Both the position numbers and the translations under genes were made by a program. The notes under the pieces were generated by a model. It searched no databases and was not told where the DNA came from. It saw only the letters and a list, made by a program, of their open reading frames with translations. Shown piece after piece: positions 11,881-22,900 of a stretch of DNA of 64,000 nt. Position 1 is the first letter of the stretch. Each line of letters opens with the position of its first letter. The stretch spans positions 1,094,001 through 1,158,000 of the forward strand of contig NC_087119.1 of NCBI RefSeq assembly GCF_963855985.1. Direction: 5' to 3'. The stretch comes from Ostrinia nubilalis. Taxonomy: Eukaryota; Arthropoda; Insecta; Lepidoptera; Crambidae.

Positions 11881-13165
11881 CCCCGCCCCGTCTATGTCTG
11901 TATGCGCTACGATTACAGGGTATCATTTTGCATAGTCGCAAGACTTCACTCCGCTGCTGTCAAATCAATGTCGCATAATGTTATCGCAATGTGTGTGGCC
12001 CTTGGCCAAATCACAGAAGCCTATGCGAAGAAAGAGCACTTGAATGACAATAAAAATCAGGGTTACCATTTTATAAGATTTCCTCACTATTGAGGGTAAC
12101 AAAGTAACATTAATAATCTAGCCATTAATTACATTTATTACCTATACTAGAAAGTAAAGCAACATGCGGTTTTATTTTAATTTGTAAAATATTAAACCCC
12201 TCATATTTGTAACAGTTTGTTCCAAGTTTAGTTTTACTGTTTTGTTAACAGTATTGCTGTTTCAGCTGTCACTGTGAAGCTTTGGGAAAATAAATAAATA
12301 GAAAAAATATTAACATAAATATTTATTTAAGTTTTTATGTTCATTATCATAATATGCCAATTTAAGTTACACTGTGTGACAGTCTTTGACACTAAACAAA
12401 CTCTTCAGCTTAATAATACCTACCTACAGGGCGTTTTTATAGTTACTCTTGCTGATGAAACAAGAAGGGTTGATTCTACTACTGAAATACAACTACTTTT
12501 CTTACAGGACCAATATCAAATTCTCAAAAAAATTCACATCCTCGTGATGGTGATAATTTCTATGGAGAGGTTTTTTTTATATTCGGTCTCTTGGGATAAG
12601 TTATTCCATTTGAGCAGTAGAATTAATCCTTTTTATTCGATCACATATTAAAAACAACAAGTGTTTAGGAAAACTTCTTCTTTGGTATGGTATCACTACG
12701 GAGTTATAATGTCGGCAACTCTGTATCACTGACTTGTAACTTTCAAACAGCATGAATAATAAGGGCACCACATTGGTTTTCTTTCTGAAAAAAGGCTTTC
12801 AGTTTTAGTACTAACCCTTTAGCACTATTTCATTGAAATAAAAATATAAACGCACAGAAGACTGAAATTGAGTCAACTGACGTGACATTTATAATTTGTT
12901 GACATTATGACAGTTTGACAAGACTAGGGATTGAAAAAGTTTTAATTGAAAAAGTAAAATGACAATTTATTAAAACGATTCACATGGATATAATCGATTA
13001 AAAATATTTATAAAATGTTCTGATACTTGCCTGTAGCGATTATCCAATCCTGGTTTCTACTGAAAAACTACCTCGTGGCAAGATTTTAATAAAATAATAA
13101 AATCTTTATCTTCTCTTTCACAATCTATAAAAGTTCATTTGGTCTATTATTATACATGTGCTATG

Positions 13166-13346
13166 AATGAGGGTTTTCGCGATTGAAAAATCCGCGAGAT
13201 GGCAATACGTAGACGCGAGGTCCAAATGCTGCATGATTGGTGGATATCTGTCAATGTCATGTCAAAAATAACCAATCATGCAGCATTTGGACCTCACGTC
13301 TACGTATTGCCATCTGGCGGATTTTTCAATCGCGAAAACCCTCATT
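13166..13346. mobile_element. Hairpin MITE, AATGAGGG family
   Basis: Nearly perfect palindrome with arms of roughly 80 bp: left end AATGAGGGTTTTCGCGATTG, right end CAATCGCGAAAACCCTCATT, and inner arm CCAAATGCTGCATGATTGG matched in reverse. No coding sequence. The terminal AATGAGGG is shared with the element at 34358-34574. Confidence 0.85.
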
Positions 13347-13383
13347 GGCATAGATTATGAGAGACTGGCAACTATACTAGGTT

Positions 13384-13440
13384 GATATCAGGTGATCCGT
13401 CTGCTCATTTGCCTCCTGTCACAAAAAAAAAATATATATG
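13384..13440 (+). mobile_element. Short LINE 3' tail (CAGGTGATCCGTCTGCTC type)
   Basis: Contains CAGGTGATCCGTCTGCTCAT and TTGCCTCCTGTCAC followed by an A-run, the same tail as at 47655-47885. Heavily 5'-truncated. Confidence 0.6.
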
Positions 13441-14129
13441 TTTCTCACACTTCAACTGGCATTGGATTCAACATCGGATTCTGACACTTTTACAGTTATG
13501 ATACCATGAATATCAGTTTATGGTCCTAATTATTTTTATTTTATTTACGACCTTCGACCAGTTGGACACTTTAGATATCTTCTTGTAATAGTGTCAAACT
13601 GTCAATATCTTTTTAGCTTTTAACGCAAATCTAGTCTTCAAAGCAGTTTAATCGATTTATTTTATTTTCAAAATCGATATTTTATTGTCTATGATGGCCG
13701 CAGGAACATCACTATACATGGACTCCCAGCAATAAAGTACGGTAATGCCTCGTACAGATTTTATCGGCAAAAATTATGGAACTTGATAGGTTTTAGACCA
13801 TGCCACGCACCAAAACGTCCGGAAGTTGTAATAGTATTATAGAATAAACGTTAAAAGACTTATTTATTTAATTTTTCAATGCTTAAGTGTCCATTAGAAT
13901 GAAAGGGTGCTTAATGTATTAAAAAAAATAGAAAATAATTATGATGGGTTAATGTTTTTGGGCGGTTTTTTAGGCGGTTTCTGACAATGTCCTTTGTTGA
14001 CTTGGTATGCAGTGCGTACTATTACCAAAGTTTTTTTGTTCTTTTTTTTTCAATTGTGGCTGTGCAGTTTGCAAATAAAACCAGTGTCAAATTAAGGATA
14101 ATCCCATCTTTCTCTTGAGTTTCAGTAAA

Positions 14130-14211
14130 AATGTACCATCCTAGGCTGCATCCCACTTAACACCAGCTGCGTGTGGTCAAATACTTGCCTTGTTATGCAT
14201 AAAAAAAACAT
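14130..14211 (+). repeat. Dispersed repeat tail (CACTTAACACCAG type)
   Basis: Carries GTACCATCCTAGGCTGCATC, CACTTAACACCAG and CTTGCCTTGTTATGCATAAA with an A-rich end. Copies of the same motifs lie at 24365-24486 and, reversed, at 45366-45465. Probably the tail of a non-LTR element; class not certain. Confidence 0.55.
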
Positions 14212-14631
14212 TTCAGATATCTCATGCTGACTTCTTGAGAGAATGTTAAGTGATATCCCATTGTTTTGTTTTATTTGCCTGCACTTACATTATGTTAACA
14301 CATGTTTAATGGTTATCCTATAATATTACATATTAAGAGTCAGTTATTTACTAGGAAATATAACAAAACTGCTCAACATGATGCTTCACTTTCCTGTCAA
14401 GAAGCCTCAATTGAACCAAAGCTATATTATTATTATAATAGTTAAATTAATATAATAAAAAGCCACGTAGCCAAGACTAATACATTCCCAACATAGTCGA
14501 TTGATAGTTATTTGTTATTTTTTTGTTTGCATGCTTTTTATGCAAAATGTAAATTTTTTTTACTGACAAAATATGTAACAAAACATTTGTTAAATATTTT
14601 GGTGCCATTATTATATTGGTGCCATAATTTT

Positions 14632-14697
14632 AACATTCGTTCGTTTCAGCCAAATGACGTCCTCTGCTGGACAAAGGCCTCCTCCAAAACTTAAATT
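14632..14697 (-). mobile_element. RTE-like LINE tail, very short
   Basis: CGTTCGTTTCAGCCAAATGA followed by CGTCCTCTGCTGGACAAAGG: only the last about 60 bp of the RTE tail. It is flanked by AT-rich repeats containing TTGGTGCCAT. Confidence 0.75.
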
Positions 14698-15683
14698 ATG
14701 GCACCAATTCTGCGATTTGAAAATTACTTTTGATCAATCTAGCTGTTAGATACGAGGGGTAGTTGAATAGTAATTATGTGCGTGCCTTAAGTGAAGGTAT
14801 TTAGTATAATGCATTAGCACTAAGATTTAATGTTAAAACGACATGTTATTACTGAATTATGCCTTATCAGTGGAATGTCATGATTAACAAAGTAGATGTT
14901 TTCTCCTTCTGTTATCTAAAAAAATTGGTTGATCTCAAAGTAATTATTAACCTTCTTTAGGACTAAATTAACTCACAAACAATCTTCTTCTAACTTCTAG
15001 AATACATAAAAGAAAATAATTAACTATCGTAACTACATTATGCACTAAACTATTATTCCATTGTTATATTAACTTTAGTTGTCCTGTTTAAATTCTTTAT
15101 TTTTCATATATTATAGATATGATAACTGAGCGAATAGTATAATTGTTAAGCATATGATATATGTGTGTGATCTGAGATCCTTTTATGGATTTTGCTGAAT
15201 TAGATTAAGAAGTGTATGTAATACGACTGTATCAAATGTATGAAACTATTATGATAGTATATGGCCATTGGTGGCTATCACTAGATTTAGTGAAGCAATA
15301 GAGTGTAAGAAGAGGCAAAGTATCAAAGTACTAAAGCACCTAAACCTGCGCTAGGAATATTACTAAAAAATTATGTATTTATAGATTGTTTAAATACAAT
15401 TACCTATCCAAAATCAAAAAATTTTTAATGGCCTGATTCCCTTGCAAAATCCTATTTGTTTGTTCTTGTTAGCAATTGCCAACAAAAGCAAAAATATAAA
15501 TAAAAGAGAATACATTAAGCACAACGTCATAATTTATTTATTTAATTAAAATGCTCACCAACACATTACACTAAACTAGATAATAATATGAGAAACAATA
15601 ACATTTGGTTTCATGCTAAGTGTAAGCTTCATTATAGGTGACAACAACAATACACAAATAGAGACATAAAACATAATTAAACC

Positions 15684-15907
15684 TAAAGTCCGGTCGCCGA
15701 GCAGATAGAATTTCGTACAATGACCCCAAGCCACCCATCCTTACCGCTCGCGCGTAATTATATTGCTATTGCCTTGCACACTCACTGTGCGACGGGCGGC
15801 CGTAGTGAATCTGCGAGCGGGACAGCAATATAATTACGCGCGAGCGATAAGGATGGGTAGCTTGGGGTCATTGTATGAAATTCTATCTGCTCGGTGACCG
15901 GACTTTA
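15684..15907. mobile_element. Hairpin MITE, copy 1 of the TAAAGnCnGGTC family
   Basis: Long inverted repeat: left end TAAAGTCCGGTCGCCGAGCA, right end TGCTCGGTGACCGGACTTTA, with arms of about 90 bp including CAATGACCCCAAGC and CTCGCGCGTAATTATATTGC. A second copy lies at 50717-50930. Confidence 0.85.
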
Positions 15908-16797
15908 TGCTATTAGTTTTGAATACAAGGTCGGATCGCACATGTGTGAGGCCCTGCGCTAATACTACTCGGAGACCTTTGGATAATTTTATTATAATCA
16001 TGAGGTATTTATAAATGCATAGTAGACCAACTTTGAAACTGAATATATCACAGAAATTGTGTTATTACATTGTTCAGTGTTTCGTAGGAAATTGTATATA
16101 AAGAGTTGTCCGTTCATTTATTAGTCTTAATTTTATAATGTTAATGGTTATCCTCATTCTAATTAGTGGTTAAATTTTGCATACAATTGTATATTTAACA
16201 AAAACAAAAGCTATATTTTTGAAAATTGAAATGAATAGAAGTTAAGTAAATATTCCTAAACTATTGAGACGGTAGGACCGCGTGAAGAAATGGTGTGTTA
16301 TGATTTTTTTTGGTTAATGAATATTATGTAGTTTCATTAAAATTAAAATCTTAGAAAAGCTTAAACCATGTCTATTTTTGCTAACGAAGGGCTTTTATGG
16401 AAATACATAGTACTATGTAGTAATGAGCATATTCTTTGTTGCGAGGTTCAACTACCCAATAGTCAAAGTTCTGATTCAGACTAGCTAGCTTTTTTCCATT
16501 TTTTCTGGTTATTTTTTAGAACAGGATTAAGTTATCTAATTAAGAAATGTTAATTGCTTTATGTGAGTTCATCAGTCACGTAATTAATTGAAACACATTG
16601 ATTAATTAACAAATGTGTGCTGTCAATGTGCAATAAAGAGGCAGGTGTACTGAAAAGTCCGTTATGTTCAAATGTTTTCATTTTTTGTTCATAATTGGGA
16701 GTCATCCCTGCATAGACAATATTTATCGCGAAGATTATAGAAGAAGCGGATCGCTCTCCCATCACGGCATAGATAAAAAAGACAAAATAAAACTATC

Positions 16798-17065
16798 TAC
16801 AGGGTGTTTGGTAAATGGGTATATGAGCCGACACTAGCCCATGTTAACATGGGCATATAAATGGTATGGTGAAGTCAGAAATTTGATTTCATCATTTTTT
16901 TTTTTTTAATTTTAATACAAAATAAATTTTATAAATTCCGATTTGTATGAAAATTAAAATAATTAAAATGAAGATATCAATTTTCTGACTTCACCATACC
17001 ATTTATATGCCCATGTTAACATGGGCTAGTGTCGGCTCATATACCCATTTACCAAACACCCTGTA
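16798..17065. mobile_element. Short TIR element, TACAGGGTGTTTGG family
   Basis: Inverted repeats of about 90 bp: left TACAGGGTGTTTGGTAAATG, right CATTTACCAAACACCCTGTA, around an AT-rich core. The ends match those of the 2.7-kb element at 37054-39767, so this looks like its deletion derivative. Confidence 0.85.
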
Positions 17066-17393
17066 TAGAGTCCGTGCAATGAAAGTAGCGCATATCCGAG
17101 CCCGCTGGCGGGTAGATAATTAATTTCTACATCGGGCTCCTAGCCTACCGTGCAGAATAACAAAATGCATAAAAATTAATAAATTACGTCAAGGAAACTA
17201 CCATTGCCCTGCTAAGACTAATTTGATTATCACTTGAAATAAGTGAAATTTTCTGTTCATAATCGCCACGAAAATTGAGCTTCTGTAGAAATAATGTTTA
17301 CTTTAGGTTATTCATAAATAAATTGTTATTATGTAAATTGTAAATACCACTCCATAAGTTTTTGTCTCAAATATGCAAGTGACACGATCTTTT

Positions 17394-17492
17394 AGGGTGT
17401 GTGTTGACGAGCCGGTTTCTTTCTACCCAGTCGGGTAAGTCGCGGTCCGGATCGATGTCTTGGCCAGTAACCGGCTCGTCGACACACGCCCT
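17394..17492. mobile_element. Small hairpin MITE
   Basis: Arms AGGGTGTGTGTTGACGAGCC and GGCTCGTCGACACACGCCCT pair across a loop of roughly 50 bp containing GTCCGGATCGATG. No coding capacity. Confidence 0.75.
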
Positions 17493-18152
17493 TACTAACA
17501 CATTGAGACCAAAAAGTTAAGGAGATAATAATGGCCCTTGAGTCACCCCGTTCGTTCTATGAACATCATTCATGCCTTAGGAAATAAATTATATTTTCCA
17601 CACATTGTATGGATAGAGAACATGTTTTATTTATTATATTATTAACGCCGATATTGTGAAACGTCTGTAATTTTTTTATTATAGGTTATTATTACCAATC
17701 AAGTTTGTACATTATTAAGTTTTTATTGTAATTTAATTTCTTTTCTTATTGACATGAACAAATAAAGTGTATGGGAAAGTTTGGTTTTTATTTATATTGG
17801 AGTATAGTCCTTACATGGTTTTGATTATATCACAGGTCAAGTTAAGTACCTATTAATACCTTTGAAACCCATTTTTTTTGAAACTTATTATGTATACAGG
17901 GTGTCCCAATATGAGTGCGTCACACTGACCCTGGAGATATGGGCCTAAGCATAGACAATCCTAAATACCCACAGAAAAGTTAAGCCAAACAAAAATACAG
18001 AGATAGGATAATTCCATTAATTGTTCGAAAATATTTTTTTAAAGGAGTAATAAAGGTCTTTTGACCTTTATAGGTACAGTACAACATCTTTATTACTCAT
18101 TTATATAAAAATAATTTTGCGGTTGTAGCAAAAGTATTACTTTGCTCTACAG

Positions 18153-18380
18153 CAGCGGTTCCCAAACTTATTTAGTCTACTGCCCACTTTGAGAATAAAT
18201 TATTTTTTAGCCATTTTTGTAGTCAAGAGTCGAGATCAGTCGGTGTCTAAGAGTCCTCCTAGCAGATGACGCCTCCCAAGCCTCTACACAACGTTCCGAT
18301 TTTTTTTGGGTCTCTTACCGCCCCCGTTTGAGCCTGCAGCGCCCACAAGGGGGCGTTATCGCCCACTTTGGGAAAGACTG
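18153..18380. mobile_element. hAT-type miniature element with 8-bp target duplication
   Basis: Ends CAGCGGTTCCCAAACTT and ACTTTGGGAAAGACTG are imperfect inverted repeats of the hAT type. The flanking CTCTACAG at 18145-18152 and 18381-18388 is an exact 8-bp target site duplication. Confidence 0.88.
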
Positions 18381-18705
18381 CTCTACAGTCATAACCCAGA
18401 ATAACATAAAGCCTGAGTATAATTTATGACGATCCGTGACAAATGAAGCCGTGGGCAAAAGCTAGATAAATAATTAAAAAAGATTATTTTGTACAATCCT
18501 GAAGGTTTGGCTGCATAGTTTAATGCCCTTGCCATTTCCTACAAAAAAGTCGAACTGAAAAAAGTGACACGTAGTGATGCAACTTCATAAAAATTACTGT
18601 CAAGGATTTAATCGATAAAAGTGTTGCAATATTCGTTACCGGATATTATCAATCATTTATTGGTCGGGCAACAAAAGTATAGGTGAATGAACTCTGATTA
18701 TTTGA

Positions 18706-18972
18706 TTACAGAACCTTTGCTTGTATGATGACCCCAACTCTCGTTGCGCGATCTACATGTAAATTATTTTGAATATTATTTATGAATGAATTGAAATAAA
18801 AAGGAATTTGATTTCTATCTGCAAATTCAAATAATTTTAATGACATGAAAATGGCAATGATCACTACCACAAACATAGTAACAGTAAAGAGGCTCCGAGT
18901 GAAACCTTTGCTACCGGACACTACCGGTGGTATATTGAAATTAATGAATTGGATGCTAAGGTCTCCAATCAT
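18706..18972 (-). CDS. Unrecognised open frame with one hydrophobic segment
   Basis: An 88-codon ATG-initiated frame on the minus strand. It contains a strongly hydrophobic stretch, SLFTVTMFVVVIIAIFMSLK, which would form one membrane helix, followed by LFEFADRNQIPFYF. I do not recognise the family. It is isolated, has AT-rich codons, and could be a pseudogene fragment or chance. Confidence 0.15.
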   Translation of the reverse strand: MIGDLSIQFINFNIPPVVSGSKGFTRSLFTVTMFVVVIIAIFMSLKLFEFADRNQIPFYFNSFINNIQNNLHVDRATRVGVIIQAKVL

Positions 18973-19779
18973 GAATTTGAAAATGTAATTCCTTCAAGGA
19001 GTGAGGTATTTAAACAAAAAAATGCCAGAGTGAAGGCTTATATTATTTCAACTGTCACATTTTGTCAGTTTGATGTGTCCAGCGGACCGCCGCTGGCGCC
19101 ATCTGTGGGAAGCTTCGTATATGGAATCCTTTATTGGGAAATCAAATAACTGATGCTTGAAAAATAAAATGATACATTTTTGTACGTAGGAAAATGTCAC
19201 TGAGCTACGAGTGAGCTCATCATATTTTATTATTAAGTTTTTAATGAAATGAATTTTGTTTTTTTTTTCTGTGTATAAGTATTTTTAGATAATTCCTAAA
19301 GCTTATCTTATTTTCGAATCAGCCTGCTTTGTCTTCTGATAAGAATTCAATTATTAATTGATCCTAGCATCAATCTTTAGTACTAGGTATAACCGGTAGT
19401 ACATGATTGGATACAGTTCTGAAATATTTTTTGTAATAAGATGGAATATTTTTTTTTCTCAAAACAAGTACATTTTTTTTATACCACATCATGTTAAAAG
19501 AATATAGGTTAATTACATACATACACTTACAAACAGTAATTTTGCGCTACCTTAATAAATAAATTCCTTGGACATTTTACACCATACTTATAGTCCCAAA
19601 CAAAGCAAAGCTTGTACTATGGGTGCTAGACAACGGATTAACATACTTATATACTATAAATAAATACATTTTTAAATACTATATAGTATTTAAAAATGCG
19701 CTTCCCAAGTATTTTGAAACAGATATCAAACATTTTTGGGAATTATTAATCAAATCGATACTATTACGATTGAAACTAG

Positions 19780-19944
19780 TCGATTTTCGATATATCGTAG
19801 CATCACTAGTGACACGTCCACCCACCCTGTCAAACTTCCACGGAACGGAATCATTTCAGTTTTCACCGAAGTTCACTGTTGCGTACAAATTACTTTATAT
19901 CCAAGGAGTTTTTGCAGCACAACGATTGTTCATTATCATCAAAA
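19780..19944 (+). promoter_or_regulatory. Putative COPB2 promoter and 5' UTR
   Basis: The region just before the COPB2 ATG is less AT-rich than the intergenic sequence and contains TCAGTTTT at 19856, matching the insect initiator consensus TCAGTY about 90 bp upstream of the start codon. No TATA box is obvious, as usual for a housekeeping gene. The transcription start is inferred. Confidence 0.35.
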
Positions 19945-19947
19945 ATG
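19945..19947 (+). CDS. COPB2: COPB2 exon 1, start codon only
   Basis: AAAAATG followed directly by the donor GTAAGTAAAT. The next exon begins PLRLDIKRK, exactly the residues after Met in animal beta'-COP, so the first coding exon contributes only the ATG. Confidence 0.85.
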
Positions 19948-22900
19948 GTAAGTAAATAAGTGAATACTTTTTTGCATGTTCAGACAAGTGTATCTGTAGC
20001 GTACGCAAAGTGTGATAAGTGTAAGTTTCGGATTGTACACTGTTGTATGTCGGCGTCGAGTCGGTTTTAGTATTTAGGTTCCACGTTACCAATATGCGTT
20101 GGAAGTGCAGATGCGGTTTCCTAGTCGTGTACACCGAGATTTAGTTCACGTTTACAACATAGACATCTTGTGCTAGGCGTGTGCATTGAGTGAGAGGAGT
20201 ACTGTCTACAAAAATATAAATGGTATTCATCAAATAGTAGAAGTCTATTACTCGTCTAAAACAATAATTGTAAAACCAATGTTTCTATTGACAAACGGTC
20301 CCTTGTGCTTACTCAATCCTTAAGTTTTTTTTACAAAATTAAATAATGTTCCTATGTACCAAGTATAGAACTACATTTCATCTTAATGTCATGTTACATA
20401 GGATTTTATTGATTTGAACAAGATTTTATAACATATTAAACAAACTACTATTACTAATCATGTTTTGCAAGATGCTCTTTGATTAATTTATAGAAAACTA
20501 CCAAAGGAAGCTTAATACTATCTAAGTAGTCTAACTAGATTTTTTCTAATTTGGTGGTAGAACTGAGCATCTTTTTGTTCTTCCAGTTATTTTATTTCAT
20601 TATATTATATTATTACCTTTGAATAGCATTGTATGCAATAAAGACTAAATCAACAATGTTTCCGCAGCCGTTGAGGTTGGATATCAAGAGGAAGTTGATG
20701 GCGAGGTCGGACCGCGTGAAATGCGTGGACCAGCACCCGACCGAGCCATGGCTTCTGTGCTCGCTGTACAACGGCGACGTCAACATCTGGAACACACAGA
20801 CCAACACCCAAATCAAGAGATTTGAGGTAAGTGACTCTTGCTGTATGATGAAATAATCATGTAATAATTTTACACAACCATATTTTTTTGGTGCTGACCA
20901 CACCCAGATCCACCACCCTTTAAATTTGTGAACGCCTAAACAATTTGCAGCTATTTATTTCATTCTTTTGTGGAAAAATAAACAGTTATAGGATTTAAAA
21001 ACTACAGTGATTAGAATCTTATGTGAACATTTAGGTATGGACAAGGCTTTTCAGATACAAAAACAAGTGATTTTATTTTAGTGTTTGTATCTACTACTAC
21101 ATAAAGTATTGAGTATTGATGTTATAGGAAGATTGGATATCATAATTTGATAAAGTGTGGTATCAATTCAATAATGCATTTTTAAATGGTTTTCAGTTGT
21201 TAGAAAACAACTCAATATTATTATTTAGATAAATTCATTCTTTGTAGTACTGGGCTGTTTACAAACAGAATTTTAAGCTGAATCATAACTTTCTTATTGG
21301 AATTGCAATTTGAAGTGTTTATGTAATCTTTTTATGGTTAGAATTACTAGTGGGTTAGTATTGGACTAGGTTGATTGTTAATAAATATTAATTACTAGCT
21401 TTTGCCCGCGGCTTCACCTGCGTGAAATTTAGTTTGTCTCATATCGTCATAAATTATAGCCTATGTGTTATTCTGGGTTATAAACAATAATACTGTAAAG
21501 TTTCATCAAAATCAGTTCAGTAGTTTTTGCGTGAGAAAGAGTAACAAACATCCAGACATCCAAACTTTCGCATTTATAATATTAGTAGTATTATTTATTT
21601 GGGGTGGGGTCCATTGCTCTCCTAACATGCATTATACATATCTGCCAGTTTTGAAGTTTTATTCCATTTTGTTCACTGAAAGTCTACACTGAACACATTG
21701 ATATTCATTTTTATCTGGCGGTCATCTATACAAATAAAAATGAATTGATGTTCGTTAGTCTGATTAAAACTCGAGAAAGGCTGGGCCGATTGAGCTGATA
21801 TTGGGTTTTAAAATGTTTGTTGTAGTCCAGGGTAGGTCTAAACGGTGAGCAAATACGCGCGCGATAAACCCTTATTATTAGAGTTTTCTATGACAGACAA
21901 AATTCCACGCGGGCGAAGCCGCGGGCGGAAAGCTAGTATTAATTAAAATTGTAGAGATAGCATTATTTATTGCACAACAAATATGCTACAAAACTACTAC
22001 TGCTTTTTGGCCATTTTGGGTGTTATAAACCAGGGTTTCCCAATTTTTTTTTGCCAAGGAACCCTAATTGATTATACTTTTCCTAGCGGAACCCCCGTAC
22101 TACTCCGACCGTACGCCCTGCCCCTCCCTTGTGCGTAAACAAGTCGGTGCGAGCGAACAACGTCGGTCACGAAACGTGGGATAATATTTTTTACGGAACC
22201 CTTGCGGCCTTTCCACGGAACCCCAGGGTTCCGCGGACCACCATTCGGGAACCGCTGTTATAAACAATTTGACTCTGAACCTGGCGATGCTAAAGCATTG
22301 GATCTTGTAGGTATGCGACATCCCGGTCAGAGCGGCGAAGTTCGTGCCGCGCAAGAACTGGGTCATCACGGGCTCCGACGACATGCAGATCCGTGTGTTC
22401 AACTACAACACATTGGAGCGGGTGCACGCCTTCGAGGCTCACTCCGACTACGTCAGGTGCATCGCCGTGCACCCCACACAGCCTTACATCCTGACCAGCA
22501 GCGGTGAGTAGTGTAGATTTGCTTACATCCATATTCATAAACTATGCCTGCTTAAGTGAAGCAGCAATGCTATGCGAAGTCGAACGCACAGCGTTGATTA
22601 GAGCTCTGTGATTGGTTCACATTTAATTAAGTATTGTCTATGAATAGGTTTTTGGGACCCTGTGAGATCTCATAGTAATGTTTGTGAACGTTTGTTAGTC
22701 GTATACCTCGAAATCAAAAAATCCTTTTAGCTTTTCACCTATTCGCATTTCGCCGCGATATCAAAATTTCTGAATAGATTTTTATTCTTGTAGTATAATT
22801 TTTTATCGCTAATTACAATTTCAATTGTTCGTGTACAGACGACCTGCTGATCAAGCTATGGAACTGGGACCGCAACTGGGCGTGCCAGCAAGTGTTCGAG

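Larger units (their letters stand above)
9483..19944. other. Intergenic region between TAF4 and COPB2
   Basis: About 10.5 kb of AT-rich sequence. It holds RTE tail fragments, several hairpin MITEs and one hAT miniature element, listed separately. I recognise no protein-coding gene or structural RNA. The only frame with protein-like character is a minus-strand one at 18706-18972. Confidence 0.6.

Noticed and set aside
22202..22507. 101-codon frame overlapping COPB2 exon 3
   Set aside because: It uses a different frame from the exon, which matches beta'-COP, and begins inside a hAT element.
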